From: Symbiodinium natans | Taxonomy: Eukaryota; Sar; Dinophyceae; Suessiales; Symbiodiniaceae | NCBI GenBank assembly: GCA_905221605.1 | Contig: CAJNDS010000001.1 | Coordinates: forward strand, 3,174,749 to 3,238,748 | Length of the DNA stretch: 64,000 bases | Direction: 5' to 3' | Part shown: one piece after another, positions 1 through 9,809 of the stretch | Layout: the number at the start of each line of letters is the position of its first letter | Position numbering within the stretch: the stretch's first letter is position 1 | Notes under the pieces: model-generated | Told to the model about the DNA's origin: nothing | What the model saw: the letters and a program-made list of their open reading frames with translations, nothing else | The model's database searches: none | Position numbers and translations under genes: made by a program

Positions 1-64
1 ACAAGTAACAAACCCCACAAAAAAGGGTACCCCTATTATTGGAAAAAAGTTGTGGGCTACTAAG
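1..64 (+). mobile_element. 3' part of an intron made of a TIR element (family A)
   Basis: The segment contains the family A landmarks seen elsewhere in the window: AAGTAAC, AAAAAGGGTACCCC and, at its right end, TGGGCTACT. It ends in AAG at 62-64, after which an open frame begins. It is read as the end of an intron whose left half lies outside the window. The TTG at 50 that could open the downstream frame lies inside this element and is not a real start. Confidence 0.6.
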
Positions 65-972
65 GCCGTGTTCGTCATTGTCATTGGGGGAGTGCTTCTT
101 CTTGCCATGGAGACAAGCCTGCCCTATAGTGCCTTGCTCTTGCTTGTCAGGGTGCTGTACACGCTTGCGCACAGCGTGCTGCTTGCCCTCGCGTTCGAGG
201 ACTTCTGGCGAAGCATCTTTCTTGCTGAGGAGCAGTTTCGCACATTCAGCTGGCCAGGGGCCCTTTGCCACTGTTGCTCCGCGAATCACCTCCTGGAAGA
301 TGGCAAGCCCATTCCGTGCGACAAAGTCATCTTAAAACACTGCCTAGAGGAGTGGTTTGGCTCCGTGGATTCTTTTGAGGAGTGCGTCCGGACCACGGTG
401 CGCGACAACTTTTTGGGTCGGGTCACCCGTGGGTACCCCCTAGGGTTCCTGTGGCTGGCCGGGGCCAACTCCTTTATTGTCTGGGGCCAAAGTGGTGCCT
501 TCGCAAGCTGGGCCCGCGCGGGCGAGCAGGTCTATGCCATGGGAATTCTGATCAACACCGTGGCGTGGTGGTTTTCTTGGTAGCCCAGTGGTACCCTTTT
601 CCCTTGAATTTGTTTTTGTTCAAGGTTCCCTTATAAAGTAACCAACCCAAAACAAGGTGCCCTTATTTTAATAATCATAAGGTGGTTGCTGGGCTACCCA
701 GGTTTTGGTTGGCACCAACTATGTATCTCATCTTCTCAAGAATCGCGCGCTGGATGCAGAAGAAGCGCAGCGAGAAGCTGAGCGCTCCAGCTGTTTGTGC
801 CGTCGTGTGCGCCGGATACTCTGCCTACGTGCTGAATGCTGGCCTTCCGCATCTTTACTTCTGGTTCTGCAACGTCTTCCTTGCGGAACCCATTTACGCG
901 AACTTGGCATTTGCAGGGACAACGTTATGCTGGGCAGTGGCGGTGTATCACATTCTCGCCAAGCCCAAGTAG
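65..972 (+). CDS. Multi-pass membrane protein, unknown function, 5' end missing (exons 65-579 and 702-972)
   Basis: Two exons join in frame across a GT-AG intron at 580-701. Exon 1 ends ...AWWFS plus two bases of the next codon; exon 2 supplies the third base and continues FWLAPTMYLIF, so the TAG at 581 is intronic. The product is about 260 residues here and ends at TAG 970-972. It begins with a hydrophobic helix (AVFVIVIGGVLLLA), then a second (ALLLLVRVLYTLAHSVLLAL). A soluble cysteine-containing loop follows (CHCC, then a stretch with EEWFGSVDSFEECVRTTVRD), then hydrophobic segments around LGFLWLAGANSF, AVCAVVCAGYSAYVL and NLAFAGTTLCWAVAVYHIL, and it ends KPK. I do not recognise the family; a membrane location is inferred from the helices only. 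The true start is upstream of the window, since the reading frame enters from an intron. Confidence 0.75.
580..701 (+). mobile_element. Family A introner: TIR element that coincides with an intron
   Basis: The intron starts GTAGCCCAG and ends CTGGGCTACCCAG. GGTAGCCCAG at 579-588 and CTGGGCTACC at 689-698 are perfect 10-bp inverted repeats, so element and intron have almost the same ends. The interior carries TGGTACCCTTTTCCCTT and AAGTAACCAACCC with AGGTGCCCTTATT, which recur at about 17480-17560, 39317-39360, 52097-52190, 53489-53571, 54246-54350 and 57300-57370. Introners with inverted ends are known from other eukaryotes, including the dinoflagellate relative Amoebophrya; membership of that class is an inference. 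Confidence 0.8.
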
Positions 973-1241
973 ACGCGCTGCGCGGAGATGGTTTCCAGAT
1001 GACCCAGGGCCTCCCTTGACTTGGGAACAAGGGGTTTAGGGTTGAGGGTTGAGGGTTGTAGGGTGTAGGGAGAAGGGAGATTCAGAGAAAGGGAAAGGGC
1101 TAAGATGGGCCAGGCCGGGTTAAACCTGGTAGGCTCAGAGGTCTGACACTAGCAGGCATTTTTCAAGACAGTTGGGTGGACTGATCTCGCCGAAGGCGTG
1201 GCGCGGTCAATTTTTGAAAATGTTGTTCTTTCTTTGCGTAG
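973..1241 (+). other. Non-coding stretch with degenerate telomere-like repeats
   Basis: After the stop at 972 there is a short run of variant units (GGGTTTAGGGTTGAGGG, GTAGGGTGTAGGG) at 1029-1075, then unique sequence ending in the pyrimidine-rich CTTTCTTTGCGTAG that serves the next exon. No gene is seen. Confidence 0.5.
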
Positions 1242-1361
1242 ATTCGGGTTTCGGGCGCGAAATGCTCTCAGGGCAGTCCAGAGAACGAAGACCGAATGCC
1301 TGGAAGCTGAAACTTGAAGCCGGCAAGGTGCCGGAGTTCTCGCGGGATGCGACTCGTGCAG
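1242..1361 (+). CDS. Exon island, unknown protein
   Basis: An open segment sits between a good acceptor (CTTTGCGTAG ending at 1241) and a GT donor (GTGCAG|GTGTCG at 1362). It reads SGFGREMLSGQSRERRPN, then AWKLKLEAGKVPEFSRDATR, basic and without low complexity. It is flanked downstream by telomere-like arrays. No homology is recognised. Whether it belongs to the gene at 65-972 or to a new one is unknown; the TAG at 970 suggests a new one. Confidence 0.5.
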
Positions 1362-1375
1362 GTGTCGGGGCCTAA

Positions 1376-2230
1376 ACCCTAAACGAGAAACCCCTAAGCT
1401 TAGGGTTTAGGGTTTAGGGTTTTGGGTTTGGGGTTTAGGGTTTAGGGTTTAGGGTTTAGGGTTTAGGGTTTCGGGTAAACCCACAAAAACCTAAACCCTG
1501 CGGCCGCCTTGCTCCCTGCCTCATGTCGCTGCACCACCAAACGTCAAGCCCCAGACTCGAGACCGTCAAAACCCCTTAAACCCTTAAATCCCCTGAACGC
1601 CCCTCAGCCCCCGCAACCCAGAGCCCTGAACCTTAAAAAACCCCTATATCCTCGACTCTAACCCCTAGATACCCTAAATCCTCACCCTAAACCCAAATAC
1701 GCTAGATCCCCGAAAATACCCTAAACCCCTAAGCCCCAAACCCCCTAAACCCTACATACCCTAAACCCACCTCAACCCCAAATACCCTTGACCACCTGAA
1801 CCCTAACCCCTAAACCCCCTAAACCAAGCCACCTAAAGCCTAAACCCTAAGCCCCAAACCCCCTAAACTCTACAGACCCTAAACCACCTAAAAACCCCCC
1901 GCAGCCATAACCCCCTAAACCCCAAACCCCCCCCCCCCCACATACCCTTAACCCTGAAAGCCACCCTCAGCCCCAAACCCCAGATACCCCATGAAATATT
2001 CCCCTAGAAATGCCCTATAAATGCCCCATAAACACCCCATAAGCACCCCCCAAACACCCTGTAAATACCCTAAATACCCCAAACACCCTAGACCACCTAA
2101 ACCCTAAACACCCTACATACCCTCAATACCCTAAATCTACCCTATCCTAAATCTACCCCCCCCCCCCCCCCCAAAAAAAACACCCTCTAAACACCCAAGA
2201 AATACCCTCTAAATCCACCCTGTGGCCTAG
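1376..2230 (+). repeat. Telomere-like repeat field, both orientations
   Basis: TTTAGGG units at 1404-1475 face a long degenerate CCCTAAA field from about 1570 to 2215, with CCCCTAAA, ACCCTAAAT and AAATACCCT variants and two poly-C runs. It fills the interval between two exon islands and is probably intronic. Confidence 0.7.
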
Positions 2231-2300
2231 GCTCGGCTGGGGGTTCGAAGCCTCAGGCGAGATCGACGTCAAGGCGCAGAGGGGGCGACAGGATGTCGGG
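2231..2300 (+). CDS. Exon island with LGWGFEASGEI
   Basis: After the acceptor CCTAG at 2230 the frame reads LGWGFEASGEIDVKAQRGRQ. CCCTAAA-type sequence precedes it, and G-rich TTTAGGG-type sequence with TTTCGGG variants follows. The WGFEA motif also occurs in the exon at 12094 (LKKWGFEARGG), which may mean related repeats of one protein. The right end is uncertain. Confidence 0.4.
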
Positions 2301-2500
2301 CTTGAAGGGGTTGAGGGGTTTGGGGGGGGGGGGGGGCTTAGGGTTTTGGGGGGCTCAGGGGTTTAGGGGTGTGAGGGCTTTTAGGGGGTTAGGGTTTAGG
2401 GGCTTAGGGTTTAGGGTTTTAGGGGTTTAGGGGTTTAGGGGGTTTCGGGTTTCGGGTTTCGGGTTTCGGGTTTCGGGTTTCGGGTTTCGGAGCTTAGGGT
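2301..2500 (+). repeat. G-rich telomere variants, including a TTTCGGG block
   Basis: A poly-G run at 2321-2335 is followed by TTTAGGG and TTTTAGGG units. About seven uniform TTTCGGG units then run from 2441 to 2489. Confidence 0.8.
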
Positions 2501-2962
2501 TTAGGATGTTGTTTGTGTTCCAAAGATCTGAAGTCCTGATATTATTCTGCCCTGTCAGAGACGGGTCAAGGGGTTTGGTGCGAGATTTGTGGCTTGAGCT
2601 AGATTTAGGACCTGTATTCGGGAACCTTGGGTTACATACCCCCCTTGAACCCCCCTCCCTTGTTGAGATGTACAAACGCCTCAGCCCTAAGGGTACACCC
2701 TACAAGGCTTACAACCCCTAAGCCTTCCCTGTTAAGAGGCAGGCCTCTGGCTACCGGGGTTAAGGGTTCAGGGTTTCAGAGGACCACCTGGCAACAGAGA
2801 AATGCCCACACGGGGGTGATGCCTCGAGGCTTGGTATCGACGACACTTGGCATTGGAGGCTCCCGGCGGTGGGTTTTGAGATGTTTTATAAGGTTTAGGG
2901 TTGATCGGGTTCAGGGCTTCAGGCATATAACTTACATAAAGAAAAGCACATATAAAACACAT
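2501..2962 (+). other. Unique sequence without a convincing gene
   Basis: Open frames exist on both strands but have no recognisable content and run into repeats. CTACCGGGG at 2752 and isolated TTTAGGG units occur. No coding claim is made. Confidence 0.3.
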
Positions 2963-3013
2963 ACTCACATACATAGATACATACATACATACATACATAC
3001 ATACATACATACA

Positions 3014-3044
<31 letters not shown>

Positions 3045-3085
3045 GTGTGTATATATACATATATATGTATGTGTATACATATATG
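2963..3085 (+). repeat. ACAT/TATG microsatellite
   Basis: About 20 tandem ACAT units at 2967-3041 pass into alternating TATA/TGTA sequence. Open frames across it (His-Thr-Tyr or Met-Tyr-Val repeats) are artefacts. Confidence 0.95.
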
Positions 3086-4297
3086 AGGCGGCTTTTGCAG
3101 CATGGTGCCTTCGACACGACCCCTTAAATGGGTAGTTTGCTAGATTAGTCTGGGTCCCTTACATTTTACTACGGCACCCTTGAAGTAAGGGCCCCCACAA
3201 GGACCCTACTTGAGAGAACCACCCAAATCCTAAAAAATCCTAACCCTACACTTCAAACCGTAAGCCCTAAACCCTACACCCGAAGCCCGAAACCTTGAAA
3301 CCCGGATGGCACCGGCTTGGGGTGGTGGCATGGTGGATGGTACCAGGACCCGAAACCCTAAACCCTAAACCCTAAACCCTAAACCCTAAACCCAAGGAGG
3401 GTAAGGTGGCGGATTGGTGTTAGTTTCACCTCTGGAGGATGATGGCCGCCCCACTGATTGCCAGTGAGTCCAGATAAAAAGACCTTCAACCCTAAACCCG
3501 AATTGCCCCAAAGGCCCCCCCCCCCACCCTAAACCCTGAACCCTGAACCCTAAACCCTAAACCCTAAACCCTAAACCCTAAACCCTAAACCCTAAACCCT
3601 AAACCCTAAACCCTAAACACCAACATCATGATAAGCTTTCTAGCGATCCTAGAAGCCTCCTCTTCCGCACCCCTCAGTGCGGTGGACCTTGCTCGACCGA
3701 CACCTCTCCCCTATGTTCGTAAACCCCTATATAGTCTTTAGGGTTTAGGGTTTAGGGATTATGGCCCCTTTTGAGGTGCCCTAAACATTCGGGCTTCCTT
3801 ATAACCAGGATGGAAATTGTACGGGTGACGCAAATTCCCTAGTCCAGAGTACGTCTGGTATCCCTGAAGCGCTATTTCCTAAACCCCACAGTGTTTTAGG
3901 GTTCTTTCTTTACAAGCTGTAAGAATACTCAACACTCTTCGGAATGTGGGAGTTGAGGGGACCCCTAAAATAGGGTTTAGGGTTTAGGGTTTAGGGTTTC
4001 GGGTTTCGGGTTTAGGGTTTAGGGTTTAGGGTTTCGGGTTTAGGGTTTAGGGTAAGTTTAGGGTTTAGGGTTTCGGGTTTAGGGTTTAGGGTTAACTTCG
4101 GAAACCCCTATGTGGGCTTGGCCAATAGCAAGTTCCACCAGGCCTTGCGCCCAAAGTGCCCGAGGGCATGAGAGCTGAATCAGAGCCTTAGAGGGTTTAG
4201 GGTTTAGGGTTTAGGGTTGATAGGCTTAGGGCGGGGTTAGGGTTTGGGGTTTTTGATGGGGCTGTGGGGTGTCTAGCTCCCCGCGCCTGCCGCGCAG
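3086..4297 (+). repeat. Intervals of unique sequence broken by telomere-like arrays
   Basis: CCCTAAA arrays lie at 3354-3393 and 3528-3618; TTTAGGG arrays lie at 3737-3760, 3970-4095 (mixed with TTTCGGG) and 4193-4218. The islands between them are 60-150 bp and could hide further exons, for example around 3430-3475, but I cannot fix frames. Confidence 0.6.
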
Positions 4298-4359
4298 GGT
4301 CTCGGGGAGGTTCGTGAGGCGGCAGCCTGCCTCCACTACATCGAGGAGGCTTTTGTTCT
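4298..4359 (+). CDS. Exon island, helical GLGEVREAAACLHYIEEAFV
   Basis: The acceptor GCCGCGCAG (4289-4297) is followed by an open frame reading GLGEVREAAACLHYIEEAFV, a plausible amphipathic helix, up to a TAG at 4360. TTTAGGG lies upstream (4193) and CCCTAAA downstream (4397-4440), so this exon breaks the usual array orientation. No family is recognised. Confidence 0.4.
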
Positions 4360-4893
4360 AGGGTTTTTTGGGGTTTTAAGGATGCCCAGTAGCTTTAAAC
4401 CCTAAATCCTAAACCCTAAACCCTAAACCCTAAACCCTAATTGTCCAGGACCATCCTTCGATACTTAGGTTGTGGGACAACCTTGGCTTTTCCATATGAA
4501 GGTTTGATTGCTTCGTGCTAAGGTCAAGGGGTATAGGGGGGGACCCCTAGAAAGGACCCTTCATCTCATTCCCCTATATAACCCCTATACATACCGTATA
4601 GAGAGTCTATACCTAAGTAGCCCCCAACTAGCCCTTAAATAACCCACAACGGACCAAAGGGTCCCTCCTTCAGTCGCTTGATAAGTTGCTAGGGGCTCTA
4701 CTTTGCGTGGAGTGGCCAGAGCCTGAAACGGCTTTGTTGCAACTGTTCTGATTTTGGACCCCCGGAGTTCACCGATTAGAGCTCCGCGTAGTAGCCGCAC
4801 ATTCACGCCACACATGCAGGCTCCAGAACCTCTGATGTAGCAAGCCGAGGGTAACTCGGTGTTAAAGCGCGCAGCACTGCAGTCTTGAACCTC
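4360..4893 (+). other. Interval with a CCCTAAA array and unique DNA
   Basis: The array spans 4397-4440. The rest is unique, with an open minus frame at 4585-4815 that has no recognisable feature. Nothing firm is seen. Confidence 0.35.
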
Positions 4894-4991
4894 GACTCCA
4901 AAACCCCTTAATTAAGGAATATACCTTAAGTTATAATAGGAACCCTAATATGATTTAAGGGTATTTTCCTTAATTAAGGGGTTTTGGAGTC
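4894..4991. mobile_element. Family F TIR element, 98 bp, perfect 26-bp inverted ends
   Basis: The arm at 4894-4919 (GACTCCAAAACCCC, then TTAATTAAGGAA) is the exact reverse complement of 4966-4991. The 46-bp interior contains ATACCTTAAGTTATAATAGG. Two further copies lie at about 5352-5452 and 12223-12300. It is too small to encode anything and is a MITE-like or introner-like element. Confidence 0.85.
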
Positions 4992-5259
4992 TCTGGGCAC
5001 CCTGAGTCCAAGAACCTTCCACGAGGGAGCGTCGGGCGTTCTCATGCCGTGGACGCCGGCGTTTCAAGGCGACTCACAAAGGCCCATTCACCATCCCTCT
5101 TGGGAATTATTCTGTATTCTTGCTTAGCATAAAGCCCAAGAGGATATTAAACACAGAAAAATATCAAGGTTAAAACTAAGGGGAGTATATTTCAGGCTTG
5201 TGGGGTTTAGGGTTAAGGCCTGCCTGGTCTCATTCTCACGTTGTCATGTCTCAATCCAG

Positions 5260-5345
5260 GCCGCGACAGTGCGTCCTGATGGCGAGCGGCTGCGTGCGGG
5301 CCTCCGTTTTTGGGACATTTCTTGCTCTATGCTAGTCATTTCCCA
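5260..5345 (+). CDS. Exon island, AATVRPDGERLRAG
   Basis: The acceptor TCTCAATCCAG (5259) opens the frame AATVRPDGERLRAGLRFWDI, then SCSMLVISQ. A second family F element begins immediately downstream, so the exon probably ends at or near the element border. No family is recognised. Confidence 0.5.
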
Positions 5346-5351
5346 GAGGCT

Positions 5352-5452
5352 CCAAAACCGCTTTTTGTTAAGCAATATACCTTAAGCTATAGTAGGAACC
5401 CTAATATGATTCAAGGTCTATTCCTTAATTAAGGGGTTTGGGAGTCTCTGGG
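5352..5452. mobile_element. Family F TIR element, second copy, degraded left arm
   Basis: The right half (TTCCTTAATTAAGGGGTTTG, then GGAGTCTCTGGG) and the interior ATACCTTAAGCTATAGTAGG match the copy at 4894-4991. The left arm has diverged to CCAAAACCGC. Confidence 0.75.
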
Positions 5453-5710
5453 AATTGGTTGGGGGTTCCGACCCGAGAGTCGAGTGTGCTGACCTCTCAG
5501 AAAGTCAGAATCTCGCAGGGTCTCTCACGCGATCACCACGACGAAAGCCTCGAGAGGGCCAGTACACCAGACTATCCCAAAGTCAATCCCTAAAAGCCCT
5601 AAAGCCCTAAACCCTAAACCCCTAAAAACTAATGAAACTTTAGGAACTCCAGGCCCTCACCCTCCGTAAACCCTAAAACTGCATGGGTTCAACATGCGAA
5701 GATTCCTGAG

Positions 5711-5834
5711 GTCGCGACTGCCAGCGTCGGCGGGAGCGAATGCGGAAGCAGCACAGGCTTCATGACAATCTCGGGCGCAGGGGGCTGGACTGAAGGGGCT
5801 AATGAAATGGATCCTGGGGTTGGCTACTTAATTT
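5711..5834 (+). CDS. Exon island ending at a strong GTAAGT donor
   Basis: A 124-bp open segment lies between TTCCTGAG (5710) and ATTT|GTAAGT (5835). It reads VATASVGGSECGSSTGFMTI, then SGAGGWTEGANEMDPGVGYL, rich in Gly and Ser. The GTAAGT donor, unusual for this window, supports a real exon. No family is recognised. Confidence 0.5.
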
Positions 5835-6897
5835 GTAAGTCCTAAACACTCAACCCTGACCCCTTAAGCCCAAAGCCCCTAGAACCCCAAATCCCCCCTA
5901 AGCCCCGCCTGGTGCCAAACTTGTGTGTCTGCTAGGCCCGGCTGTTTTTTGTTGTGGGACCTCCCAGCGTTTGAGGGCACAAGAGGTTCAGGGTTCAGGG
6001 TTCAGGGATTCCATGAAACTCTTTAGTCTTTTTCAGGACTGGAGCACCTCGACAAGGTACAAACCCTCGACCCTGAACCCTAGTTAACCCTAAACTGTCA
6101 GGCGGCGGACCGCTGAAGAGTTGGGAGCTCAGGAAAGAGAGGAGTAGGTATTTGGTTTTTTGTTTGAAGTTCTCCCAGAAATTCTTGAACCTCAAACCCC
6201 AAACCCTAACCCTGTCAGTTCCTACTTGAATCTTCCGCCTCCTTTGATTCCTTACATGAGAGCCCCCCCCAACCCCCCCTCAATCCCAAAACCTAAGCCG
6301 CTTGGGGGGTTCCTCAAAGGTGTACCATTGGTTGGGGGTGATTGCTGTAAGGAAGTATCGTAGCATTTGGGGTTACATTTCGGGTACCCCTGTTTTGGGA
6401 AATGCTCTTTGGGAAACACTCACTCCGACAGTTACCATGTGACCCCCAGTCCATGACTGAACCCTAAACCCTAAACCCCAAAACCTAAACCCTAAACCCT
6501 AAACCGCTGTGCGCCCTTTGGGGTTTGGGTCTCCTCAAGTCCCACACCAACTGCTCAGTTCCTCTTTTTTGGGGTTGAGGGCTGGAGGGATGTAGGATGC
6601 TGCAACAAACCGCCAGGGGCCCCTAGCATCCACATCAGTCCTACCCTTGCTTGAAGGGCCACGGGTTTAGGTTTGGGGCTTAGCAGGCCCCGGACATGTT
6701 CCTGCGACAACAGGGCGGTGGGGGGTAGAGGGGTGTAGGGGGGTGTAGGGGGGGTGTAGGGGGCTGTAGGGGTAGGGTAGGGGGTAGGGTGAGGGTACAG
6801 GGTGAGGGTGCAGGGTGAAGGTGCAGGCCATTTTCTTTCAAACCCTAAACCCTGAACCCTATGAGATTCCACGTGCACCCCTCAGCTGGAAACCCAG
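5835..6897 (+). other. Interval with short telomere-like arrays and GTGTAGGGG repeats
   Basis: It contains TTCAGGG units (5985-6006), CCCTAAA units (6461-6504) and a run of GTAGGGG/TGTAGGGG units (6718-6822). Small open frames on both strands have no recognisable content. Confidence 0.4.
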
Positions 6898-6982
6898 GGG
6901 CCGTATGGTTCGCCGGGGTTTGCGCAGCGGCGTGTTTGCAGGGAACCGCCAGGCTGAAGAGCAGGCGCACGTGGCATGGAAG
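6898..6982 (+). CDS. Exon island, frame ambiguous
   Basis: An island lies between AACCCAG and a GTTCAGGG/TTTCGGG array whose first GT can serve as donor. Two frames are open: GRMVRRGLRSGVFAGNRQAE followed by EQAHVAWK, or GAVWFAGVCAAACLQGTARL. CCCTAAA precedes it and TTTAGGG-type repeats follow, the common arrangement for exons here. Confidence 0.45.
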
Positions 6983-7438
6983 GGTTCAGGGTTTCGGGTT
7001 TGGGGTTTCGGGTTTCGGGTTTCGGGTTTGGGGTTTAGGGTTTAGGGTTTAGGGTTTGGGGTTTGGGGTTTGGGGTTCAGGGTTCAAGGTTCGGGGTTCA
7101 GGTTTCAGGGTTCAGGGTTCAGGGTTCAGGGTTCAAGAATTTGGGGCTTAGGGTCTAGTGTTCGCGACCCTTTATAGAGGTTCCTGTGCTTATATAGTAT
7201 CTACCCGGGCCCGAAAGCTATTCTTTGGAGGCCCCTTTTAAGGCCCAAGTATATACCATACAGGTACATGGACCGCTAGGGAGAGTTTAAAGGCTGAACC
7301 CTGAACCCTAAACCCTGGCCCTAAACCCTAAACCCTAAACCCTAAACCCTAAACCCTAAACCCTAAACCCTAAACCCTAAACCCTAAACCCTAAACCCTA
7401 AACCCTAAACCCTAAACCTTACCCAGCCGGTTCAGCAG
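6983..7438 (+). repeat. TTTAGGG/TTTCGGG block facing a long CCCTAAA array
   Basis: G-strand variants cover 6983-7155; a clean CCCTAAA array covers about 7298-7420. The stretch between is unique and probably intronic. As one intron it would start and end with complementary repeats. Confidence 0.75.
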
Positions 7439-7532
7439 GCCCTTGTGCCCTCGGAGCCCAACTCCCAAGCAGCCGGCCTGTCAGAGGCCGCTACAAGGGG
7501 CATCTTGGCTTCTTGCGACCTAGGGTGGACAG
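7439..7532 (+). CDS. Exon island, ALVPSEPNSQAAGLSEAATR
   Basis: The acceptor GGTTCAGCAG (7438) is followed by ALVPSEPNSQAAGLSEAATR and GILASCDLGWT, ending ACAG|GT at 7532. A CCCTAAA array abuts the 5' side and a TTTAGGG array (7556-7653) follows the 3' side. A clear example of the array-exon-array layout. Function unknown. Confidence 0.55.
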
Positions 7533-8758
7533 GTCTTGAGGACTGGTGGGTCTAGGGTTTAGGGTTTAGGGTTTAGGGTTTAGGGTCTAGGGTCTAGGGT
7601 TTAGGGTTTAGGGTTTAGGGTTTAGGGTTTAGGGTCTAGGGTTTAGGGTTTAGGAGCTTTGGTGCTTGCGTGTCAGTCTTGAGACTGGTCTACGGGCACG
7701 CGTGCAAACACGCACATTGTGGCGATGCACGTATGTGTTTGCATTGGTGTGAATGCGTGCATGGCGTGCATGTATTCGTGGCTATCGGTTGTGAAGGCGG
7801 CCCCTTCTGCATCCAGGGATGGCGCAGGCCGTCTCAGAACATAATCGCGTGAAGGTTGCTTTGAGACTGCCGGGGGTGTAAGGCTTAGGGTAGCCCCCAA
7901 AATCTTTGGTTCAGGGCGCTGAGGACTTGGGATGAGGGATGTCAGTTTGCCTTATCTTGCTTGCACTGAACTTGTGGATCGGCGATTGCTTTCTTACATA
8001 CACGCGATCTCTCTTCTCTGGGCCTCCCGTCGTGTGCTTTATGCCCTGAGCCCGTTAATTCAAAGTAGTCGGTCCGACGTCAAACTGGCAGAGTGCTTAG
8101 ACTTAGAAGGAAGCCATTAAACCCTAAACCCTAAACCCCAAACCCTAAACCCTAAGCTTCCTCTAGATCTAGCCGTTTGACCCATTCGTGATCCTCATAT
8201 ACCGTGGCAACAGTGAACGTCGCCTGCTGGCTCCTTCAGCAGGCGTCCTCCATTGATCCGGCCTAATTCTTTGCAAACCCTACACCCTAGATCCTAAACC
8301 CTAAAGCCTAAAGCCTAAACCCTAAAACCTAAACCCTAAACCCTAAACCCTGAACCCTAGGATGGCTCATGGTCAGCTAATATGAATAGGAGAATCGCAT
8401 AAGAATGCAATCGCTCGATATAATCATGCAATATAAGAATGCAATATAGTGCTATGATAAGATAAAAAAATATTTTACTTCGAACATCCCCACCTTGCTC
8501 CTCGTCAAAAGGAAAGAGCGCAAATAAGATGTTCAAACAAAGACACATTGATTCAAACACGCTTTCCTAGTTTTTGCTTGCAATTGGGGTTGGGCACTCC
8601 AGGGAGACTCTGGTTCCGGGCAAGGGAGTTGAGTGTAAAATCTAACACCCGCACACCGAAGGTGGGGAATAATCATGACGAGCCAAACAAGCCCAAACGC
8701 CTCTAAACCCAAAACCCTAAACCCTAAACCCTAAACCCTAAAGCCTGGTTCGCGCCAG
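7533..8758 (+). other. Long interval: arrays plus unique DNA, no clear gene
   Basis: TTTAGGG array 7556-7653, CCCTAAA arrays 8119-8153, 8275-8359 and 8703-8742. An AT-rich unique block lies at 8370-8570. Open frames at 7670-7900 and 7932-8120 show no family features. Confidence 0.4.
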
Positions 8759-8829
8759 GTGGCTCAAAGCACCTCACGCGCGAGGGCGCGGCCGAGTTAC
8801 TGGAGGAGCGTCGTCTTGCGTGCCTCTTA
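8759..8829 (+). CDS. Exon island, GSKHLTREGAAELLEERRLA
   Basis: The acceptor CGCGCCAG (8758) opens GSKHLTREGAAELLEERRLA plus CLL before TAG. The helical, charged content looks coding, though a second frame (VAQSTSRARARPSYWRS) is also open. CCCTAAA units precede it and TTTAGGG units, inside a family C element, follow. Confidence 0.45.
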
Positions 8830-8835
8830 TAGGGT

Positions 8836-8950
8836 TCTACGAAAATAGGGTTTAGGGTTTAGGGTTTCAATATACACCCCGAAATAGTAGGATTCCCCGA
8901 AAAGAAGGACCCCAATAAGGTACCCCCGAATTTCGGAAACCTCCATATAG
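8836..8950. mobile_element. Family C TIR element with telomere units inserted
   Basis: Left end TCTACGAAAATAGGG, right end GGTACCCCCGAATTTCGG followed by CCTCCATATAGG. Three TTTAGGG units sit just inside the left arm. Compare copies at 47443-47535, 50265-50385, 52190-52318, 53574-53690 and 54765-54870. Confidence 0.65.
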
Positions 8951-9139
8951 GGTTTAGGGTTGAGGGTTTAGTTGGCCCAGCTTACAACACACCAAAGCTC
9001 AAGAGGCTCGAAATCCCCAACCCTGAACATCCTCACAGAACTCGCCCTAAACCCTAAACCCTAAACCCTAAACCCTAAACCCTAAACCATGATCCCTAAT
9101 TAATGTTAACGCTACGCGACCCGCCTCGGCCCGGCCCAG
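8951..9139 (+). repeat. Unique DNA and a CCCTAAA array upstream of an exon
   Basis: TTTAGGG/TTGAGGG units at 8948-8970, unique sequence, then CCCTAAA at 9048-9086. Confidence 0.5.
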
Positions 9140-9199
9140 CGCATCCGCGTGAGCATGGTGATTCCGCAGCGCCCAAGTCGCTGGACCCCAAGCAATAAG
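9140..9199 (+). CDS. Exon island, RIRVSMVIPQRPSRWTPSNK
   Basis: The frame is open from the acceptor CGGCCCAG to the start of a TTTAGGG array; CCCTAAA precedes it. An internal CGC|GTGAGC is a strong alternative donor, so the true exon may be shorter or start earlier (TRLGPAQRIR). Confidence 0.35.
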
Positions 9200-9471
9200 G
9201 GTTGGGTTTAGGGTTTAGGGTTTAGGGTTTAGGGTTTAGGGTTCCGGGTTTATGGTTTATGGTTTAGTTTAGGATTGAGGGCTTAGGGCTCAAGGTTCAC
9301 GCTTTGGGGTTTAGGGTTTTCTTGGGAGTAGGGTTCAAGACGGTTCGGCTTGGATTGATCGTAGGGTTGAGCCAGGCGGCTCAGGGGCGTAGGGGGGGAG
9401 GGGGGCGGTTGAGTGCTTCAGGTTTAAGATGTAAGGCTTTAAGCTCAGACCCGCTCACCAACTGCAGTGGT
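9200..9471 (+). repeat. TTTAGGG array and unique DNA
   Basis: An array at 9204-9250 decays into TTTATGG and TTGAGGG units. Unique G-rich DNA follows. No gene. Confidence 0.5.

Positions 9472-9556
<85 letters not shown>
9472..9556 (+). repeat. Uninterrupted poly-G tract of about 85 bases
   Basis: All bases from 9472 to 9556 are G. Poly-Gly or poly-Pro frames across it are artefacts. The true length may differ, since such tracts are poorly sequenced. Confidence 0.95.
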
Positions 9557-9559
<3 letters not shown>

Positions 9560-9809
9560 AAGAAAAAGGGGATGGGCGCCTGCTGGGAGGGGCTTCAACT
9601 GCCTCTGGTCCTGGCGAACCGTCCGCTTGAGGACCCCCGGTTTCCTAGGGGGGGTACCCATTTGAGGAGTGGCTTTGGGTGTAGGGGGAGGATTTGGAGG
9701 GGGGTGCCTGTTTTGACAACCTATACACCTCCGGCCCGAGGCCTCGGCGGATTGAAAGCCAAGAGAGGCAATTCTAGGCGATGGTTCCCTTCGCAAAAAG
9801 TCGCTTGAA

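Noticed and set aside
50..583. Start of the membrane protein at the TTG at position 50
   Set aside because: Bases 1-64 match the 3' half of a family A intron element, so the frame enters from an intron.
2627..3127. His/Thr/Tyr or Met-Tyr-Val repeat proteins
   Set aside because: They are translations of the ACAT microsatellite; the same holds at 43745-43984, 45017-45370, 46851-47051 and 56354-56602.
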